64,000 nucleotides of DNA from Meconema thalassinum. Taxonomy: Eukaryota; Arthropoda; Insecta; Orthoptera; Tettigoniidae. Shown here piece by piece: positions 59,083 through 64,000 of this stretch. How positions within the stretch are numbered: the first letter of the stretch is position 1; each line of letters begins with the position of its first letter. Made by a program: the position numbers and the translations under genes. The stretch spans positions 1,009,453,441 to 1,009,517,440 of the forward strand of contig OX336389.2 of assembly GCA_946902985.2 (NCBI GenBank), in the 5' to 3' direction. The notes under the pieces were generated by a model. The model made no database searches. It was not told the origin of the DNA and saw only the letters and a program-made list of their open reading frames with translations.

Positions 59083-59866
59083 TAGGGCTCGGATTCGAGC
59101 ATATTTGCATATTTTTTTCCTGAATAGTACACATTGAAAGAAGCCATTCGGTGGCATTTTCACCTCTCTGGGACCAACAGAATTGAAATTTATCGAGCAT
59201 ATAAATGCATAAAACCGCGGTTTTCAGAATAGAAGCATATAAATGCATATTCTTGTGGTTTTCGTCTAAATAGTTTGTTTTTCTTCGAATTCTCCCCCGA
59301 ATTCGGGCCCTGACCATCCTTAAGGTTCGAAAACAGAAATAACTATTGAAAAGCCTATCTGGTGTGAATAATAGAACCTCAGGTTTTAACCTTTAGTGAG
59401 GTCGTTCTCGTCATTGAAACTTTTATTGACTGATTTAAGAAAATCATTCAAAACTGAAAACATAGAAAACTTCTTGCTGTACCGACCAATGCAGATCTAC
59501 TTCATTGACTCGCCTAATTCTGAACATTTTGTAAATGAACTTTTAAACTGTAACTTTTATAAGAGCACTTCTCTTATATATACTTGAAAAACTGGAATGC
59601 GAGTATATTGCAGTGTATCATACATACAATTAGGAAATAAAGCTTGAATTTAAAGGTATGTTATTGGTTTTTTCGTTTCACTTTCCTTTCTATAGTGTTT
59701 AACGGTGTTTTTCGAGCATATTCTGCATATTTAACCGCATATAACGGGGGTGTCGAGCATATCTATCGAGCATATAATGTTTTTTTCGAGCATATCTATC
59801 GAGCATAAAACACATGGTTTTCGAGCATATCTGGAGATTTTATCGAGCATATCGATCCGAGCCCTA
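59083..59866. mobile_element. Non-autonomous hAT-like element, 784 bp
   Basis: Inverted ends tagggctcggat and atccgagcccta are flanked by the 8-bp repeat attatgat (59075-59082 and 59867-59874). The interior repeats 'cgagcatat' many times near both ends. No transposase is encoded. Confidence 0.87.
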
Positions 59867-59920
59867 ATTATGATACAGTCTATTTTAAAACAAAAAAAAT
59901 GTATTGTAAAGTGGATATTT

Positions 59921-61044
59921 TTATAATATATCGGAATGCTCTTTAAAGAAAAAGAATCTCCTCCTTACAGACTTTAAAGCTACTGTTAGGAGTTTGTCAA
60001 AGAAACTTTCTTTGAAGAGTCGTTGTGGCTTCACTTGTTTGCGCTTAACCTTGGCCTGAGCTTCAGCCTCCGTCAGCTCCGGCTCCAGCTCTGACTCAGA
60101 ACTGTCACTCTCAGTGCCTGACTCGATGACTTGGTCCGAGTCCGAGTCATCTTCCTCAATCAACCGTTTAGGGGGTCTAGTCTTCCTTTTCCGTCTACCT
60201 TCTTCGACCTCAAGAGACACAGACGCAATGATTTCTTTAGCCGAAATTATAGCGCTTCCATAGCCTTCTTGGGAATATTTTTCAAGGTACGCGTTACAAC
60301 CTTCCATGAAAGAAGACGCCTTTTGTAGGCCTATATCAATTGTTTCTGCTTGCATGGCTTTGCTAACTATGTTTACTTGAAACAAAATGTCGTGCCATAC
60401 TATAACAGCAACGACAAATTTAAATGTCACAATTTTTTTCGCCAAGTATTCAGCTTCATGGCGTAGCCCCGAATCAAAAGCAGGATTCTTCTTAATGGCC
60501 TTTAAGGCTGCCACTACCCCATTCGTATCGTATCTAAAAGGCCTCACTGCATCTATGCTTTAGAGTCAAATTACAAATGTGAGCCAACAAAATAGACCAC
60601 CGGCCAGGAGACAACGAAAATAAAACATATAGCCTATGCGTTGAATAATGCCAAATAGAGTAACGCAGTAAGGACAGCATTCGGCTGAGTCAGATAAAAC
60701 TAGGTTTAAGAAATGGCTACCACATGGAACATATTTTGCGCGCGGGAACTGTTTTACAATGCGAGTTTGAACTCCTTTATGTTTACCTTTCATATTCGCG
60801 CCTTTGCCAAAGCCTTGACCTCTAAGGTCTTCTAGCTTTAGCCCCATTTCTGTCAAAGTATTAATGATCATATCGGCACATTATTGGACTGATCAGTAGG
60901 ATTTGTTTGAGAAGATCTCCCGTCTATTCATGATGAAGGTCGAACGATTTTTTTAAAAGCTTCTGCTGCCTTCTTGTCTTCTTCTGCATGCTGCAACCTT
61001 CGTTCTTTGTTTGCAGCTCCACTAGCTTTACCGGAGGAGGACAT
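59921..61044 (-). pseudogene. hAT transposase (ZMYM1-like), internally deleted
   Basis: The minus-strand start at 61044 reads MSSSGKASGAANKERRLQHA. The frame stops near 60930, and much of the N-terminal zinc finger and first catalytic region appears deleted. 60871-60566 has 'EMGLKLEDLRGQGFGKGANM', 'KGKHKGVQTRIVKQFPRAKY' and 'VPCGSHFLNLVLSDSAE', the conserved middle block of ZMYM1-like hAT transposases. 60547-59921 continues with a helical region and an acidic, serine-rich stretch. The C-terminal dimerization region is not seen. Confidence 0.75.
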
Positions 61045-61523
61045 TGTTGTAGTGTTTCTCGTTCTTCGTCCCGACTTTACACCATCCGCATCAGGTTCGT
61101 GTCACCCGCACCCCTTTCTCCATCCTCGCTTTCTTTCTCTCTCCTTCGCCTTGCTACAGCTCTGCTACAACAGCGAACCGAACCGAAATATCATGGAAAT
61201 GCCCGAGCGCTGCCGAAGGGCGATTTGGTTGGTCCCGGGCCCGGGTGTTGAGCCAGGTTGCGTTTCCGCGATAGTGAAAAGGCAAGGCAAGGGAAAGAAA
61301 GATGTAGTGTTTGCTAATCACTATTTCACTGAGTTTAACTTCAGTCCGTCACGGTCAAAGGTGCGCGTAGGGTTTTCAGTCGTGAGAGATAACACCGGTT
61401 GAACTTTTTTTTAAAACTGATTCCCATATTTGTTTGACGAACTCGCATTTACCTATCTTGCCATTTGTGCATTAGGAAATAAATCGAAATTTGCCTATCT
61501 TTAGGGGACGACTTCGGCGCCCC

Positions 61524-61735
61524 CTAAGCCGTTGGCGCCCTGTGCGACCGCACATGTCGCACACCCCTAAGACCGGCCCTGGTAACTACCAATATGTCTA
61601 TCTGACCTATCATTTGCAAGAGAATTTCAATGTCATCAAGCTTATTCCAAATACTTCTACTATTAATGTACAAACACCTAACCTCTCCACATTGCCATCC
61701 ATGCATAACACAATGTCATTATTGTAAACATTCCG
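61524..61735 (-). pseudogene. Start of the founding LINE endonuclease
   Basis: The minus strand 61706-61582 reads 'RCLYINSRSIWNKLDDIEIL', then 'LQMIGQIDILVVT'. It then runs into the hAT terminus. Its continuation (ETWVKNNQ...) is at 58067 on the far side of the hAT element. Confidence 0.78.
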
Positions 61736-61799
61736 CAGAGTTATGACTTAATTCCCAAATCGTGTGTAAATGTAGAAATAGAGGCTACAAATGGAAAAA

Positions 61800-61985
61800 T
61801 TAATAACATTTGAAAGAGTTTTCCAAATGTCCAAATTATAGATGTAAGTAAATTAGTCAGGAAGTTCCACACTCGGCATGGCCTACACTTAAATAGGTTA
61901 GGGAAAGAGTACCTTAGTGATGAAATCTGCAAAATTGTAAATTCAAATGGTAAGAATAGTTCAACAGTAATATGGTATCTTTAGA
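61800..61985 (+). pseudogene. LINE ORF1 C-terminus, SGNH esterase-like
   Basis: The plus-strand reading gives 'VSKLVRKFHTRHGLHLNRLG' followed by 'KEYLSDEICKIVNSNG'. The 'HTRHGLHLN' block is the last catalytic histidine region of SGNH/GDSL-type esterase domains found in ORF1 of several CR1-group LINEs. Only this C-terminal piece is present. Confidence 0.6.
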
Positions 61986-63177
61986 GTGGAAGCAGGGAAA
62001 CTGGTAAAAGAGGCCAAACGTGAGGTTTGGCATTCAGATGAGTATCCTTTGATGTCAAATTTAACTGAGTGCAACAATGGTATTTTGAATTTGTCTAGCA
62101 ACAATAATAATAACAATTATGGTAATAATAATGTAAATAAATCACCAACACAAGCTTGCAAAAGTAACAAATTTAAAATTTACTACCAGAATGTTCAGTC
62201 TCTCGATAATAAAATTGATTACATAAATCTAATGCATAAAAATGAACTTAAAGACATCTCAGCACTATGTATTTCAGATCATTGGCTGAAAGAGGAACAA
62301 CTCTCATTAATTCAATTCCCAGAGTTTATACTAAGCTAGTAAATACTCTAGATCTAATATTAGCCATGGTGGTTTTTGTATCTTCTTAAGAAATAATCTA
62401 GATCATGAACAGTTAACAGCTTATGTTTATTTAATGGAACAGGATTTTGAATTCTCTGCCGTAAAAATACAGCAGTTTAAGTTAATAATTGTATGCATAT
62501 ACCGTTCTCCGTCAGGCAAGTTTCCTTTATTTATAGATAAATTAGAATTGTTACACAATAACATGAGCAAAGTAAATTTCGATATAATAATTTGTGGGGA
62601 TGTAAATGTGGATTTCTTAAAATGTGATAGAAATTGTGAATTGTTAACATAGTTACTAATTTTCTATGGACTGAAACCTACAGTAAATACCCCAACAAGA
62701 ATAACAAAATTTAGTAAAACCACTCCTGATCAATTCTTTTTAAATACAGATAAATATCGCCATTCAATAGAAGTCTATTGTCCGGGTTATAGTGAACACT
62801 ATGGACAAATACTGAGTTTTGAAGTACCCGAAACAATCAATAATAATGATAAAGGAATGAAATCAAAGTGCAGGTCATTCACTGAAACAAATGTTACATA
62901 TTTCAATGATTTATTAAATAAGGAAACATGGTCAGAAATTTATAAACTAGAAAATGTAAATGATAAATTTAATGCATTTAAGAGTACCCTAAAACACTAT
63001 TTTGAAATAGCATTCCCCTTTAAACAAAGAACTATTCAAAATAACAAAACTAGCAATTGGATAACAACAGGGATTATAAATTCACGTCAAAGAAAGAAAT
63101 TTCTACACAAATTATATAAACAATACCACACAACACCTGAATTCAATTTATACTACAAAAAAACACTAGTATATTAA
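61986..63177 (+). pseudogene. CR1-like LINE ORF2 endonuclease, broken
   Basis: Frames at 61986-62339 ('KFKIYYQNVQSLDNKIDYIN', 'DISALCISDHWLKEEQ'), 62434-62652 ('KLIIVCIYRSPSGKFPLFID', 'FDIIICGDVNVDFLK') and 62857-63177 ('TSNWITTGIINSRQRKKFLH') cover the endonuclease and linker. The first two contain the QN, E/D and GDVN metal-site blocks. Stops at 62337 and 62650 and a shift near 63160 disable it. Confidence 0.82.
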
Positions 63178-63208
63178 ATAAGGTAATACGACTAGCAAAG
63201 AAAATGCA

Positions 63209-63641
63209 GTTTAAGTTAATTACAGCAGTTTAAGTTAATAATTGTATGCGTATACCGTTCTCCGTCAGGAAAGTTTCCTTTATTTATAAATAAATTAGAA
63301 TTGTTACTCAATAACATGAGCGGGGATCGTGATGGCGCAGTGGCTTAGCTACTCGTCTTTCACCCGGACGGCCGGGGTTCGAATCCCAGTGACAGCGGCG
63401 TGGAATTTTCACCTCAAAAATCACGTGGCGTCAGGAAGGGCATCCGGCCTTAAATCCCCAGCCAAAACCAAAATGAGCCTGGTTGGCTCCGGCGACCCCA
63501 ATTAATTAGGAAAAGCAGAAGAAAGTTCTATACATTGATGTGTGTAGAATTTTCTGTTAACTATTCAATAACATGAGCAAAGTAAATTTCGATACAATAA
63601 TTTGTGGGTATGTAAATGTAGATTTCTTAAAAGAAAATGCA
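63209..63641 (+). repeat. Duplicated endonuclease segment inside the LINE, split by a SINE
   Basis: 63217-63321 and 63579-63629 repeat 62471-62631 ('taagttaataattgtatgc', 'ataccgttctccgtcagg', 'aaagtaaatttcgata'). The block is flanked by aaagaaaatgca at 63197-63208 and 63630-63641. It therefore looks like an inserted partial copy, not a simple tandem duplication. Confidence 0.85.
63322..63564 (+). mobile_element. tRNA-derived SINE inside the LINE duplication
   Basis: It is flanked by tcaataacatgagc at 63308-63321 and 63565-63578. The head 'gatggcgcagtggcttagct' and the B box gggttcgaatccc are clear, followed by 'ggcgtcaggaagggcatccg'. The length is 243 bp. Confidence 0.93.
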
Positions 63642-64000
63642 TAATGATAATTTTATTTCCCAATCATCTAATAAAAACAGGGCTATGTGGTCCGTGATAA
63701 AGAAAGAAACTGGAAAATCTGCTAAAATACAAACGAACATTACACTGACCAGAAATAATAAAGTGATTAATAATCCAGAGGAAATAGCAAACACTTTTAA
63801 TGACTATTTTCTGGAAATTCCACAAAAATTATTGAATAAATCACAGGTAAATACACTAAATTCTAATAAAATAATAAATATATGTAGTGATTATTTACTT
63901 ATAAATCATGTCACAAGCGAAGAGGTAAGAATAGTTATAACAGAGCTAAAAAATAAATTCTGTGCTGGTAATGATGGCATCCCTGATGCAATATTAAAGA

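Larger units (their letters stand above)
58076..61581 (-). mobile_element. hAT transposon, 3.5 kb
   Basis: Termini are cagggccggtcttaggggt and its inverse. The element is flanked by the 8-bp duplication gtaactac (58068-58075 and 61582-61589), typical of hAT. It interrupts the endonuclease of the founding CR1-like LINE. It encodes a minus-strand, deleted hAT transposase and holds a SINE and a smaller hAT-like element. Confidence 0.93.
43872..61735 (-). mobile_element. CR1-like LINE (minus) that founds the right-hand nest
   Basis: Element pieces on the minus strand are 61735-61590 (endonuclease start), 58067-55310 (rest of ORF2 and 3' UTR) and probably 43966-43872 (3' tail, 'ggaattaattgaataaatct'). 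The tail resembles the end of the CR1-like LINE at about 54580-54610 ('ggaattaataaaaatctatc'). A hAT transposon (58076-61581) and a BEL element (43967-55309) interrupt it. Removal of the hAT restores the reading 'DILVVTETWVKNNQADLYNF' across the junction. The claim that the 3' tail lies beyond the BEL is inference. Confidence 0.65.
61745..64000 (+). mobile_element. CR1-like LINE (plus), running off the window
   Basis: It contains the end of ORF1, the ORF2 endonuclease, a linker and the first RT blocks. The last 210 bp match the start of the LINE inside the BEL LTR (52626 onward) with few differences, so both are one family. It is broken by stops, an internal duplication and a SINE. Its left edge abuts the founding LINE near 61740. 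Confidence 0.82.

Noticed and set aside
60974..61402. Plus-strand 142-codon frame
   Set aside because: It overlaps the minus-strand start of the hAT transposase and the hAT terminal region, with no recognisable domain.

Overview
The window looks like gene-poor, transposon-rich DNA from a large insect genome. An orthopteroid (cricket, katydid or stick-insect type) is my inference. The reasons are spliced introns with GT/AG borders, many tRNA-derived SINEs, and I, RTE and CR1-like LINEs, Penelope, BEL/Pao, P, Tc1 and hAT elements. Several LINE copies end in the tail 'gataacctcgatgttaggcccc' region followed by (ATC)n.

Only one host gene is convincing. It lies on the minus strand and is broken into three short exons, all joined in phase 0: 43689-43513 (start codon at 43668), 33027-32866 and 881-747. 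Together they encode 151 residues: an N-terminal zinc-finger-associated domain (ZAD) whose four cysteines are split between exons 1 and 2, then an acidic linker. Further exons, probably carrying C2H2 fingers, should lie before position 1. Intron 1 is about 10.5 kb and intron 2 about 32 kb. Nearly everything else in the window is transposon DNA inside these introns or upstream of the gene.

Layout. 1-2.3 kb: exon 3 and a 51/52-bp minisatellite. 2.3-5.1 kb: RTE-like fragments and a SINE. 5.5-29.3 kb: a deep nest built on two head-to-head Penelope-like elements (PLEs). The left, minus-strand copy is split by a 4.9-kb insertion with TG...CA ends and no visible coding sequence. The right, plus-strand copy is split first by a 10.0-kb P element and then by a 6.1-kb I-clade LINE. 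The P element carries 8-bp target duplications, a four-exon THAP9-like transposase, a Tc1 element inside a tandem array, and a SINE. 29.3-32.4 kb: two RTE-type LINE remnants. 33.7-42.5 kb: old LINE and PLE scraps, a long AT-rich stretch and a 59-bp LINE-tail insertion.

43.9-61.7 kb: a second nest, founded on a minus-strand CR1-like LINE. A BEL/Pao LTR retrotransposon (43967-55309) sits in its 3' end; another CR1-like LINE sits in the BEL 3' LTR and a SINE in the BEL pol gene. A 3.5-kb hAT transposon (58076-61581) interrupts the endonuclease region of the founding LINE, and itself holds a SINE and a 784-bp non-autonomous hAT-like element. 61.7-64.0 kb: a plus-strand CR1-like LINE that runs off the window and carries a duplicated internal segment broken by a SINE.

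Most element proteins are broken by stops or frameshifts. The P transposase is the least damaged, with one frameshift and all three catalytic acidic residues present. No CRISPR array, bacterial operon or rRNA gene was seen. All homology statements come from reading motifs by eye; no search was run.
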